DNA from: Anaeromyces robustus | Taxonomy: Eukaryota; Neocallimastigomycota; Neocallimastigomycetes; Neocallimastigales; Neocallimastigaceae | Length of the DNA stretch: 59,419 bases | NCBI GenBank assembly: GCA_002104895.1 | Contig: MCFG01000302.1 | Location: 27,501-86,919 of the forward strand | Direction of reading: 5' to 3' | Shown: positions 26,916 through 39,692 of the stretch, in pieces | How the letters are laid out: every line of letters starts with the position of its first letter | How positions within the stretch are numbered: position 1 is the stretch's first letter | Program-made: the position numbers and the translations under genes | The notes under the pieces: model-generated | What the model was told of the DNA's origin: nothing | The model's input: the letters and a program-made list of their open reading frames with translations, nothing else | Database searches by the model: none

Positions 26916-28628
26916 ATGACTCAACCAGAACCAATTATTTTAGAACTCAATGCTGACCAAGGTTGCACTGAAATAGAATCTCTTTGTATGAATTGCCATG
27001 AAAATGTAATATATAAAATATTTTATATTATTATATTATGTTATATTTTATTTTATTATATTATTATATTATATTACATATTACATTATATAATAACAGA
27101 AATACTAATCTATGAAATATTTTTTTGATAAAAAAAAAAAAAATAGGGTACTACTCGTTTATTATTAACAAAAATTCCATACTTCAGAGAAGTTGTTATT
27201 ATGGCTTTTGAATGTCCACACTGTGGTTTCAAAAACAATGAAGTTCAATCTGCTTCTGAAATATCTGAAACTGGTGTACACTGCACCTGTCAAATTAAGA
27301 ATGCTAGAGTAAATATTAAAATAAAATAAAATAAAATTAAATAAAATAGAATAGAATAGATAAAAAATATTATATATAAAAAATAACTATATTATAATAA
27401 TAATAATAATAATATATTCATATATTAATAATATATATATATTTTTGTTTGTTTTGTTTTATATTGTTTTGTTTTATTTCTCTTTTTATAATTAAAATAA
27501 AATTAAAAATAATAGGATTTAAGTAGACAAGTTTTAAAGGCTGAAACTGCTACTGCTAAAATTGTTGAATTAGATTTCGAAATTCCAGCAGGTGCTCAAC
27601 GTGGTGTATTAACTACTATTGAAGGTATTCTTACTCAAGCTATTGATGGTCTTTCTCTTGAACAACCAATAAGAAAACATATGGATGAAGAATTATATAA
27701 TAAAATTCAAAGTGTTATTGATAAATTAACTGCTTTCCGTGATGCTAAGGAACCATTTACTTTTACTCTTGATGATCCAACTGGTAATAGTTTCCTTGAA
27801 AATTTAAATGCTCCAGCTGTTGATCCACAATTAGAAATTAGACATTATGTTCGTACTAAAGAACAAAATGAAGCTCTTGGTGTTGTTGCTGCTGAAAATC
27901 CAGAAGCTGAAAAGGAACAAAAAGATAAAGAAAATATGAATATTGATGTTGATGAAGTTATGCATTTTGATGCTTCATGTCCATCATGTAAAGGACCATG
28001 TAGTACTAGAATGCATCTTCTTAATATTCCACACTTTAAAGAAGTAGTTATTATGGCTACTACTTGTGATCAATGTGGTTATAAGAGTAATGAAGTTAAA
28101 TCAGGAGGTGCTATTGCTCCAAAGGGTAAACTTATTACTTTAAAGATGACCGATGTAGAAGATTTATCCAGAGATATTTTAAAATCAGAAACTTGTGCCT
28201 TAAAGATTCCAGAAATTAATTTAGAATTAACCTATGGTACTTTAGGTGGACGTTTCACCACTGTAGAAGGTTTACTTGATCAAATTTATGATGAATTAGA
28301 TACCAAAACTCCATTTACTAAAGGTGATTCTGTTACTGAAGATCGTAAACATAAATTTGCCGATTTCCTTTCTAAATTAGATGAAGTTAAAGAAATGAAA
28401 AGAGAATTTACTCTTATTTTAGATGATCCATTAGCTAATTCTTACCTTCAAAATCTTTATGCTCCAGATCCAGATCCAAATATGACCATTGAAGAATATG
28501 AAAGAACTTTCCAACAAAATGAAGATTTTGGTATTAATGATATGGTCGTTGAAAATTATAATGAAAAGGGTGAAAAGGTTAAAACAAAGGTTGAACAACA
28601 AAAAAAGACTGAAGAAGCTACTAAGTAA
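26916..28628 (+). CDS. ZPR1: Zinc-finger protein ZPR1, 3 exons
   Basis: Exons 26916-27005, 27147-27308 and 27516-28628 give 454 aa with phase-0 GT/AG introns. ZPR1 is a conserved eukaryotic protein of two tandem zinc-finger plus beta-barrel (A/B) modules. It binds translation elongation factor eEF1A, assists its folding, and moves to the nucleus in proliferating cells. Both fingers are present as C-x2-C-x25-C-x2-C: C24, C27, C53, C56 and C239, C242, C268, C271. Family phrases flank them (IPYFREVVIMAFECPHCG; IPHFKEVVIM). Each module is followed by its own beta-domain with DLSRxxLKxET and TTxEGxL segments. Length is normal for fungi and no key residue is missing. Codon use is richer in G/C-ending codons than in the channel genes, which suggests good expression. 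This is the most secure functional call in the window. Confidence 0.97.
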
Positions 28629-29032
28629 AAAAAAAAAATAAGAATTAAAAATTTAAAAAAAAAGTTAAATTCAATAAGAATTAATTAAAAATAAGAAAAA
28701 AAAAAAAACAAAAAAAAAAATCTATTATTCTTATTTTTATGTATAAATATATACATATACATATCTATAAATAATTTAATAATAATTTCATATTATCTTT
28801 TTTTTTGTGATACCTTTTTTTATTATCAATTTAAAATATTATATTATATATATTATTTTTAGAATTTCTTTTCATCTTAAGTAATAATTTATTTTTTTTT
28901 TATATATATATGAATATATAAACTATTTTTTAATTAATTTTGTATCTTTTTTATTTTTATTATTACTATTTTAAAAAGTAATAATAATAAAAAAAGAGAT
29001 AATTAAAAAATATTTATATATATATATAAAAA

Positions 29033-29072
<40 letters not shown>

Positions 29073-32000
29073 CCTTAACTATCAAATAATAATAATCATT
29101 CTATTAAATAAATAAAAAATTTTTGAATGAAATTTATATTAAATATTTGAAAAAAAAAAAAAAAATACCATTAATTTATTTAAGAATAGCTATCAAATTA
29201 AAAAAAAATTAAAAATTAAAATAAAAAAAATAAAAAAATAATAATATTTAAAAATTATTAAAAAAAAAAAAAAATCTACATTTAATAATAATAAAAAAAT
29301 ATATATATTATAAAAAAAAAAAAAAAATACTAATAATAATACTATTTTAATTTAATAATCAAAATAAACTTTTATATAATAAAAAAAAATAATAAAAATA
29401 CAAATATAAAAAATACAAAAATTAAAAAAAAAAAAAAAATATTATTATTACATATAAATATATTCATGTGTAGAACTCTCTTTGTTTAATTTGTTTTTTT
29501 TTTTTTATCTTTTATTTTATTCTAAATCATTATAAATAAATAATAGTTATGTTATTATTGTTTTTTAATTTATTACTTGACAGTATTGATTTAAATTAAC
29601 GATATTATTATCCTTCTCTATATATAATTTAAATTTATTAATTGTTTTTTTTTAAGTAATTATTATAAATAGTAATATAATTCTTATGTTTTTTAATCAC
29701 CTCTATGTTAACATTCTAAAATTTCATATTTCAATAAAATAATAGTATAATCATTTGCTATAAAAAAGTAATAATAATAATAACCAAAGTTTACTTTATT
29801 AAAATTTAATTATTATTATTATTAAATAAATTCTCTAATTTAATCTAGCCAAGAACATCAATATTTATAATACAATACAAGTTCAAAAGGACAAGACCAT
29901 TTGGTTAAATATAATTTTTAATATAATGATCATAACATTTATATATATTAATTTAATATATATAGGAAAATAATATTCACTAATATTTTAAAAAATAATT
30001 TATATATATACATATATCTACATATATATTATATTTTCAATTAGTGGAAGAGAAATCTTGTTTTTATTTTTAAAAAAAAAAAAAAAAAAACTCTTGAACC
30101 CTTCAATATCAAAAAATTATTTATATAAATTCTGAAATGTGTTAATCTATATAATATACTATATAAATGACAAATTAAATAGTTTTACAGAATGACACAG
30201 ATCTGTAGTATTTATTTGTTTGTTGTTTGTAGAAGAATATAATCTAAATTTTTCAATAAATTAATAAAAACCTAATCCATAAAATAATTTTGCATATAAT
30301 TTTTTTTAAATATTAATTAAAAGTTTTATTTTATTAATAAAATAATATTATATAAATTTAAAACTAATTTTCTATATGGTTTTATTTTACTTTATATTTA
30401 TATTATATTATATTTATATAAAAAGGAAAGAAAAAAAATTAATATGAATTGAAAAATATGTTAAGATTTTTCATACCTATTAATAATATAATTATTTTTT
30501 TTAATATGCAAGAATAGCTAATTGGATATATTTTTATCTCTATTGATATTTGTTTTATTAATATTTATTGATTAGAATAATAATAAACAATTATTTTTTT
30601 TTTATTTTTATTATTATTCATTCCTTTATTAATAATGATTATTGAATGAGAGATATATAATATGTATAGAAAAAGGTGTTGTTATAACCAATAATTTAAA
30701 TTATTTAAATTTTTATTTTTATTTTTTTTTTTTGCTTTTTTAAAGAGAAATAATAATAATAACAATAATAATTATATATTATTAAATATATATCAATAAT
30801 GTTAATAATAAATAATAATATTAATACAATTTTACAATTATATAAAATAAAAATAATTTTAATAATGATTTATATATTTTTTTATAGTGAGGATTTATTA
30901 GAATTTTATAATTAATAATAAGGATGTCTCAAAAGATTTTATTAAAAATTATTATTATTAAATAAAAAAAAAAAACAAATATATATATAATATATACATT
31001 TATTATATATTATTTTTTATTTTTTATGATATGAGAGATATAAAATTAAGTTTAAAAGTTGTCTTTTTTTTTTTTTCTATTAAATAATATTTATAAAAAC
31101 TTTAAAATTAATTTTTTTTTTTTAGATTATTAATTGTCTATAATCACATAATTCTTTATAAAAGAATTTTTAAATTTTTTTTGTAGAGAAAAAAGAAAAA
31201 GAAAAATAAAAAATATAATTCATAATTTTAAAAGATAAACTATTTTTTTTTTATATCCACAGTAAAATTTAAATACTTATTAACTTTAATAATAATTAAT
31301 ATTACTTAGTTATCATTATCCATATCATTCTTAATTCTTAATATTTTATATATATATGAATTCTTTATTAACATTAATTATTTATTCTAATTAATAAAAA
31401 TTAAATAATAATAAATATAGTTAAATTATTAAAAAGTTTATTAAAAAGAACATTAATAGAATTTTTTTTAACGCAACAAATAAAAACATGCATAATTATA
31501 ATAATCTTTTTTTATTTTTTTTTTTTCTTTTTTTTTCTTTCTTTTCTTTAAAGTATTTATTTTTTGAGATTTTTTATCTAAACTAAAAAATTAATTATGG
31601 TTATAAAATGATTAATAATTAATAATGCATTTCATATTAAAATTAATAATAATAATATTAAATAGAAAGGTGTATAAAATATATATATATACATATATAA
31701 AGTTTTAAAAGAATTTATTTATTATAGAATAAAATTTGAAAATTTTATATAAGAAATATAATTTCAGTTAAATTCAATCTTTTTTTTTTTTTTTTTTTTT
31801 TTTTAATAATTATTTTGATTTTTGAAAGAATATCATAATAATATTATTATAAATTAAAGTCAAAAAACAAAAAAGACAATTTGATAGATTATTATAAAGA
31901 TATTCCATAAAACCAATTTTTAATAATTTTATAAATTATATAAAGTTTAAAAGTAAAAAAAAAAAAAATAATGTTTTTAAAAATAAAATAAAATAAAATA

Positions 32001-33420
32001 GAATAGAATAAAATATAATAATGCTTATTATGATATTGTGATATTTTGATATATGAATAATTAAAATAAATAATGAATGTTTGTTTGTTTTATACCAAAT
32101 TTATACTTTATACTTTCTATTAATTATATAATATTATAAATATATATATAGTCATATTTAAATACTTAATATTAACTATATAAATTAACATATGATTTTT
32201 ATATTTATATATTTATATTTATATAAACATATGATAATTAAGAAAAAAAAAAAAAAACACACACACACATACACACACAATAAAAATAATAAATTTTATA
32301 ATATAAAATAATAATAATTAATAATTTAATAATTTCTAAATGCATTTAAAATTGAAAATACAATGCAAAGTATTAATTTGTTCAAATTAGTATAATTTAT
32401 TATGTAGAGATTTATTATAAATAATGATAGAAAAATAAAATGGAAAAATAATAATTAATAATAATAAAAAAATAAAGTGGAAAATAACAATTAATAATAA
32501 TAAAAAAATAAAATGGAAAATAATAATTAATAATAATAAAAAAAATGAATTAATAATAATTAATAGTAATAATTAATAATAATAATATGTTTTTTATAAA
32601 CTTAAATGAATAAAGATTAATTATTTATATTTGTTATTTATTATATTGTTAAGAATACTTATGAAAACATAAGAAAAATTAATTTTTATTTTTATTTTTA
32701 ATTTTTTTTTTTTTTAAAAATGTTATATTAACTTTACTAATAATTAATAATTATTAATTATTAAATTCCACTTTATCATTATTAATTAATAATTACAAAA
32801 TAAATTATTAATAATTAAAATTTAAAAAAAGCGGTAAAATTATTACATTTTTCATTTTTCATTTTTTTTAAATTTTTAATTTTTTAATTTTTCTTTGACG
32901 TCATAAGTCATGTTATTTATTTCAATATTAAATATTTATAAATATTTATAAATATTAAATATTAATTATTAAATATTAATTATTAAATAATTAATTTAAA
33001 TATTTTTTATTTCATTATTAATTATTTTTTTGTTTTAAATTTATTTATTATTAATATTTATTTTATATTATTTTATTTACTTTTATTTATAGTGTCTTTT
33101 TTCATGCTATTTACTAATCATTCTCTTAGGTTAAACATAGTATTATATAACAATAACAAATAATATATAAAATAAACTAATTTTAATTGAAAATTAAAAA
33201 CTAACTTTTATGCTATTTATAATGAATAATTAATTATAATAATAATAATGGATTGCTATATATATATATTTTTCTATTGTATCTTTAGTCAACATAATAC
33301 TTTATATTTAAAAATGTTTAAAAATGTTTGAAAAAAATTTTTTTTTATTTTACTATATTTAGAAATTGGCTAAGAAATAGTATTAATTATTAAAATACTT
33401 TTTTTTTTTTTTTTTAAAGG
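28629..33420. other. Long AT-rich gene desert
   Basis: Nearly 4.8 kb downstream of ZPR1 contains no gene-like frame. It has many A- and T-homopolymers (for example 29033-29070 and 31782-31804), a CA/ACAC stretch near 32258-32279, and a three-copy repeat at 32434-32548 (listed separately). Short open frames around 29830-29960 were examined and not judged coding. Confidence 0.5.
32434..32548. repeat. Three-copy ~40-bp tandem repeat
   Basis: Three successive copies of a unit of the form AATAAAATGGAAAATAATAA followed by TTAATAATAATAAAAA. The middle copy has AAAGTGG and AACAATT variants. It is non-coding and unrelated to the other arrays in the window. Confidence 0.7.
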
Positions 33421-33582
33421 CTTTTTTGGATTCTGTTTTGTTGGTTCTCATAGACTCCAATAGTTCTTCTTGTTATGAAGAAAAGGCTTTTGAGGAGTTA
33501 ATTGATAAAATTACAATATTCAAATTTTGTATAATGGAGTTGAAAATAAGTAGGATGAAAGAAATGTATTTGGGACATTAGT
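33421..33582 (+). pseudogene. Short coding-like scrap of unknown family
   Basis: An open stretch of about 53 codons without ATG, following a run of T, encodes a normal-composition peptide (including LDSVLLVLIDSNSSSCYEEK and AFEELIDKITIFKF) and then meets a TAG. The local G/C content is higher than in the surrounding desert. It could be the end of a decayed gene or transposon, or an exon of an unrecognised gene. No family is recognised and no clear splice acceptor was identified. Confidence 0.3.
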
Positions 33583-33844
33583 ACTAAATGCTGTCTTATA
33601 ATAATTAATCTTTTAACTTTTTATATCAATAATTTCTATATGGTTGTCAGTGGTCCGTTTTCTGAATGCTATGGTTATTTTATTTTATTTTATTTTTTTT
33701 TTTGTTTACATTTTTTATCATTGATAATAAGACAATATTCAGGTCAATTTCCTGATAACTTAGTACAGTTTTTTTTTTTTTTTTTTTTGTATTATTATGG
33801 TAATATTTCTAGAATTTTTCATATAAAAAGGATTAATTAATTTT

Positions 33845-33848
33845 AAAA

Positions 33849-33907
<59 letters not shown>

Positions 33908-33910
33908 ATT
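33845..33910. repeat. (TAAA)n microsatellite
   Basis: About 16 consecutive AAAT/TAAA units form a simple tandem array in non-coding DNA. Confidence 0.9.
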
Positions 33911-34698
33911 ATTATTTAAAACAATTTTATTATTTATTAATTTATTATTTATTTATTAATTTAGAATTTTTATTTTAAAGTTTTTTCTTGGCTAAGTAAA
34001 TTTTAGCATAATAATTAAATATTAAATGAATATTTTTAAATATAATATAATACAAATTTTGAAAATTTTGAAAATACTAAGAAAATAAAAGAAAAAAAAA
34101 TATAAAAAATATAAAAAAAAACTTTATATATAATGAAAGTAATATAATAGAAAGTTTTATTGTTATTATATGATTATTAATGATTATTATTTTTTACTAT
34201 TACATATCTAAAAGAATAAAAGCAAATTAAAGTGAATAGAACAATAATGAATATGGAATATATCATATATTATATATTATATATGAAATTAATTTTAATT
34301 TTGTACAAAGCCAAATCTCCTAGAATAAAATATAAAATATAGAATAAAAATATTGAATATAAAATATAGAATAAAAAGGCTTAAACAATTAAAATTAATT
34401 ATAATTATTATTATTTTATATGAATTAATTATTAATTATTAAATATTAAAATATTAAAATATAATTTAATATAATTTAATATAAAAAAAGAAAATGTCAA
34501 AAATGTTTATAAACTTTTAATAATAAAAACTTTTTTATTTATTTATTAAAAAATAATCAACCATTAAATAATAATAATAAAATATTTAATAATAATAATA
34601 AAATATTTAATAATAAAATATAATTAAAATGTTTTTTAAATCATATATTTTATAATATATTTTATAATATATTAAAAGAAAAAAACTTCATTTTATTT

Positions 34699-34784
34699 TC
34701 TAATTTTTCTTTTTTACTTTTATAAAACCATTCTTCATTTCACTTTCATAACCATTCTTCTTGTAACCACCAAAAATTGTTTTT
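34699..34784 (-). pseudogene. Possible aldehyde dehydrogenase C-terminal scrap
   Basis: On the minus strand about 25 codons read NNFGGYKKNGYESEM and then a Lys-rich end. FGGYKxSG followed by a Glu is the hallmark near the C terminus of aldehyde dehydrogenases. Nothing further upstream on this strand matches the family, so if real it is a tiny remnant. The match is short and could be chance. Confidence 0.25.
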
Positions 34785-36224
34785 GTTTTTTTATTTTTAA
34801 ATTATTATTTAATATTTTAATATTTTAATATTTTAATATTTTAATATTTAATATTTAGGACTTGAATCATTAAAAGTCATGAATTATTTTCAATATATTA
34901 TAATATATTAGATCATATATTAAATATATTAAAATAATCATGGATGACCTATAATAATAATTATATGGTTATAATTATAATATTTAATAATATTATAAAA
35001 CTTTATTTTTGTTTTTTGAATTATTGGTCACATGAATTATACAAAGTTATAAAGTATTTTTGTATTAAACTGTAATTTTTTACATATTACATTATATTAT
35101 TAATATATGGGTAATAATCTTATAATTCTATAGAAATAAAACTTTATTTTCCATATATTACAATATCATACTAATATACACAAATTAAAGTTGTATATAT
35201 AATATATATAATTTCTAATGTCTACATGAATTAACTAATAATTAATTTATATGAATTAGTTTATTTCAATTGAATAATATATAATAAAATATAATTTATT
35301 ATATATTAATTATTATGTAATTAATTCTATTTCTTTTATATTTCTATATTAATCTGATATATATTATTTTTATTATTAAAAGTTTGACAAAAAAAACATG
35401 TCTTTTTTTTTTATATATATTAAAAATTTAATAGATTCATATTATATATTATAATTGATTATAATATATAATAATAATTTTATTTAACCATTAAATAATG
35501 AGATTGTAATACAAAAAATATGGTTGATATAAGTTTAAGCATTATTTCATTTATAATTATCCATATTTTACATATTATTAATTTAAATGTTAATATATAT
35601 AATAATATATAATAATATAAAGTTTTATATAAAATATTATATTATAATAAATATTTCTTTTATATTATAATATATATCTTTTCCTATTTTATTTTATTTT
35701 ATTTTATTTTTATCTGCAACTTTCTTATTCTATGCTTTATTTTTTTTTTAAATGTTTTTTTGATGAATTTCATTAATATTTAATTTAATAATACTTTATA
35801 TATTATAATTGATTGTAATATATTGTTTCGATTAATTTATAATTATGAATATTAAAAAAGGAAAAATAAAAAAAAAATAATTTTATATTTTATATTATTT
35901 ATTATTTATTGAATATGAATTTATATAATATATAATATATAATATATAATATATAATATATATACAATATATGATAAACTAATTTTTTGTTTTTATATAT
36001 ATTTTTTTTGGATTTTTAAATATTTAATTTTACTTTATTTTTTTTGGCTCATTATTATAATATATTATAAAAATATTATTAAAATAGAATGTAATATATT
36101 GTAAATTATAATACGAAAATATAAATATAATACAATATAATAGAATTAAAAATATTTTTTTTTTTAGAATGAAAATGAAATGAATTAAAAAATTTTAAAT
36201 TTTTCCATTTTTTATTATATATAT

Positions 36225-36327
36225 TAAATAAGTGAATAAATAAATAATAAATAAATAAATAAATAATAAAAACTTTTTGATAGTGGTTATATTTATTTAT
36301 TTATTTATTTATTTATTCACTTATTTA
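36225..36327. repeat. Long imperfect palindrome of AAAT/TTTA units
   Basis: The left arm starts TAAATAAGTGAATAA and continues with AAAT units. The right arm carries TTTA units and ends TTATTCACTTATTTA, the exact complement of the left end. The centre contains a short non-repeat loop (about 36270-36287). The shared non-repeat outer ends show this is a true inverted duplication and not two independent arrays. Confidence 0.7.
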
Positions 36328-36928
36328 TTAAATTTTAACTATCTCCTATATATAAATTTTTTTATGATACGATTATATATTAATAATATATTTATGATAT
36401 ATATAAAATTGAATTAATAATAAAAAATTTTTAATAGTGAATAATAAAAAAATAATATATAAAATATATAAAATATATAGAATTTATAGAATATAAAAAT
36501 ATTTTTAAAGTTAATTATTTACAATTATTTAAATCAAATTATTTATACAAAATATAATAATTAGTAAAAAACTTTAAATTAGTTAAAAAGTATTTAAAGT
36601 GAAAAATTTCTTTTATTTTATTTAAAAAAATCATCATTACTTTTAATAAATAAATTATTTTTTTTATTTTAATTTTAAAAGTTTAATAAACGAATAATTA
36701 TATATTTCTTTATAGAAACAAAAAAAACGTTAAATACTTTTGATATATTTTTAAAAAAATAAAAAACAATTTTAAAATAATTAATAAAATAAATAAAGAA
36801 ACGAATAAAAAAAAAACATATTTAAATATATAAATAAGAATAAATAATAAAAAAAAACTAAAAACATACATAAAAATAAGAAATAAAAAAAACTCTTTTG
36901 TATTTAAATAATAAAATAATAAACGAAA

Positions 36929-37117
36929 ATGGTTACTACTACTCACACTAACGGTTCTATTATGTCTACTGCTACTAAAGTTAATGCCGCTATGACTGGA
37001 CAAAAGAAGCATGAAAAATCTAAGAAGAGAAATGGTTTCTTTAAACGTTTATTACCACAAGTTAATGAAAATGATGGTTCTATTCAACAATTACATGCTA
37101 TACAAATGATTATATAA
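36929..37117 (+). CDS. Hypothetical small basic protein, 62 aa
   Basis: The frame starts at an A-rich ATGG context and encodes 62 aa of balanced composition, unlike the low-complexity peptides typical of this DNA. The N-terminal third is Thr/Ser/Ala-rich. Residues 26-40 are a basic cluster (KKHEKSKKRNGFFKRLL), and the end reads QQLHAIQMII before TAA. It uses codons such as GGT, GCC, CGT and AAG, as the well-expressed ZPR1 and G-gamma genes do. There is no signal peptide or membrane segment, and no family is recognised. It could also be the first exon of a longer gene, but no convincing downstream exon was found. Confidence 0.45.
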   Translation: MVTTTHTNGSIMSTATKVNAAMTGQKKHEKSKKRNGFFKRLLPQVNENDGSIQQLHAIQMII

Positions 37118-38570
37118 GGTGATTATTAACGTTAAAGCCTAAAAAAAAAAAAGAAAACATATAAATGATATTATTTCTCAAAAGTTGAGAAAGAATATTT
37201 TTTTTAAAGAAAAAAAAAAACACATGAAAAGCAAAAAAATTCTATTATCGATTATTAAATAATTATTTGATTAATTATTTAATATGTAAATACTTCTACA
37301 TATTTTTTTAAAACAAAAACAATTTGTATATATAATTTTTTTTTATATCTTGAAATCTATAAACATTTTATACTTTCCAAGTTGAAGTTTTTTTTTATTA
37401 AAGAAAAATTTTGGAAAAGATAAAAAAAAAATTTTTTTTTTACAAAGATTTTAATTATATGAAAAATTGATATAATATTTTTTTAAATCTTTGTAAATAA
37501 TATAGAAAAAGACATCAAATCCACTTTTATTAAGCGTATTATCTATTTTATATTTTTTATTCATTGCAAAAAATCAGTAATTATCAATTAAATTATGTTT
37601 TAACAAAAGCGAATTTCATATCTTATCTTTTCCATATACTTAAATTAATTATTGCGATATTTTTTACCACAACCTATTATCTTTATATAAAAGAAAACTT
37701 TAAAATACTATATCTATACTTATTATTAAATACAAAAAAAAAAAAGAGCTTTATGTAGCTTTTTTTTTTCTATAGTATTAATAATTTACATAGCAATTCT
37801 ACTTTATTTTTTTTTTTCAACAAATGTGAAAAAAAAAAAAAAGATATTTTTTTTAAAACAAATATATAGAAATATATTGACAGTATTAAAATTATATAAG
37901 AAAATTTCTATATTTTTTTAATACAAAAAATAAAAAAAACAAAATATGTCAATATATATATTTTTTAGTACTTAGTTAAAAAAAAAATTATAAAGCGAAT
38001 AACAAAAAAAAAAAAAAAAAAAATTTAAAATTCTTATGTAATTGTTTTAATTAAAAAAAAAAAAAAAACATATTTGAAAAAAAAATTTATTGTTTTTAAG
38101 AAACAGATAGTTTTTTTTTTTTTTAATATATAATTATTAAATCCGTTATTTTCATATAAAAAATTTTTTATTTTTAAACATTTTCAAAATTTCTTATTAA
38201 ATAAAATTTAAAAAATATTATTAATCTTTAAAAAAAAAAACAACAAAATATGAAAAAAGTATGCGTAATTTGTGTGTAATTGTGTAATTATGAATATTTA
38301 TTTATAAATTTTATTGTAATTAAACTCTTTTCTATTATTTAAAATAAAAAGGTAACTTTTTTTTTTCATTCATTTAATTTATTTAATTTATTTATAATAA
38401 TAATAATAATACATTTTTGTTTCCACTTTTTTTTATTTTTTATTTTTATCCAAAGTATTTCTTTTCTTTATTATTCATCTTTTTTTTTTTTTTTTTTTTT
38501 AGTTTTATTATTTTTAATAAAATATTTTATTTATTATAATATTTACATTTAACTATTTAATTATTTAATT

Positions 38571-38630
38571 ACATTCAATTACATTCAATTACATTCAATT
38601 ACATTTTAATACATTCAATGACATTTAATA
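38571..38630. repeat. Decamer tandem repeat ACATTCAATT
   Basis: Four near-perfect copies of ACATTCAATT, followed by two diverged copies, in non-coding DNA. Confidence 0.75.
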
Positions 38631-39514
38631 AATTTAAGGAAATATGGGTAAATAGGATAAATTAAATATTAAATAATATAAATAAATTTTATAAAATTTT
38701 TATTATTTATTTTTTTATTTTATTACATTTTTACATTAAATTAATTAATTAATTTTTTTTTTTTAAAAAAAAAAAAAAGAGAAAAAAAAGAAATTTTTTT
38801 TTACCAGAAATTTCTATATCATAATAAAAAATAAAAGTAAAAAATACAATTTTTATTATATTTTTTTTCTTTTTTTTATTTTTCCTTTAATGATTATATT
38901 AATTTTTACAAGTCATAATAAGAAAAAAAGGAATATTTTTTTATAATAAATAAGTAAATAAATAAATAAATAAAATAAATGAAACTATTTTTTTTAGTTG
39001 TGATAACTATAAAAATATTATATAATATAATATTAAAAAAAAAAAAGAATTTACTTTTTTCTTATTAAATTATTTTGATAATCAAAAAAACAAACAAACA
39101 AAAAGTTTTATCTTTATTTTATTTTATTATTTAATATTATTTAATATATTCCATCGATCATATTTTTTTTTCTTCTTTTTCTTTTTCTTTTTTTGATTGA
39201 TTAATTATTTTAATTATTTTTTTTAATAATAGATTTAACTAATTAAATAATAATAATAATTTTTTTTTATTCTTTGGATTATTTTATGATCGATTATACT
39301 TTTATTTTCTATTTTTATTTTGTTGTTACTTTTTCTTTACTTAATTCTTTTAATAATTTTTATTTTATTTTTATTTTTTTTTAATTTTTGTTTTATTTTT
39401 AATTTTTTTTAATTTTTTTTTTCGTCAGGATAAATTAATTATAAAAATGAGTAAAAATGTTGAATTTTTGTGCATTTCAATTTTGTGCATTGGATTACAT
39501 TATTTAATAATTAT

Positions 39515-39692
39515 ATATAATATAATATAATATAATATAATATAATATAATATAATATAATATAATATAATATAATATAATATAATATAATATAATATAA
39601 TATAATATAATATAATATAATATAATATAATATAATATAATATAATATAATATAATATAATATAATATAATATAAAATAATATAATATAATA
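39515..39692. repeat. Long (TATAA)n pentanucleotide array
   Basis: Roughly 35 units of TATAA with one TATAAAATAA variant near the right end. The same pentamer occurs in the first intron of kch5. Every unit resembles a TATA element, but nothing shows transcription from here. Confidence 0.92.

Larger units (their letters stand above)
33583..36928. other. AT-rich stretch with repeats and one ALDH-like scrap
   Basis: About 3.3 kb with no supported gene. It contains a TAAA array at 33845-33910, a possible aldehyde-dehydrogenase scrap at 34699-34784 and a long palindrome at 36225-36327, each listed separately. The remainder is A/T-rich with short AT-dinucleotide runs. Confidence 0.45.

Noticed and set aside
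33640-33840. 66-codon frame with a less biased beginning
   Set aside because: It quickly becomes Phe-rich translation of T-runs; only the separate scrap at 33421-33582 was kept as a weak candidate.
37564-37758. 64-codon frame downstream of the 62-aa ORF, considered as a second exon
   Set aside because: No in-phase donor/acceptor pair links it to the upstream ORF and its composition is that of the background.
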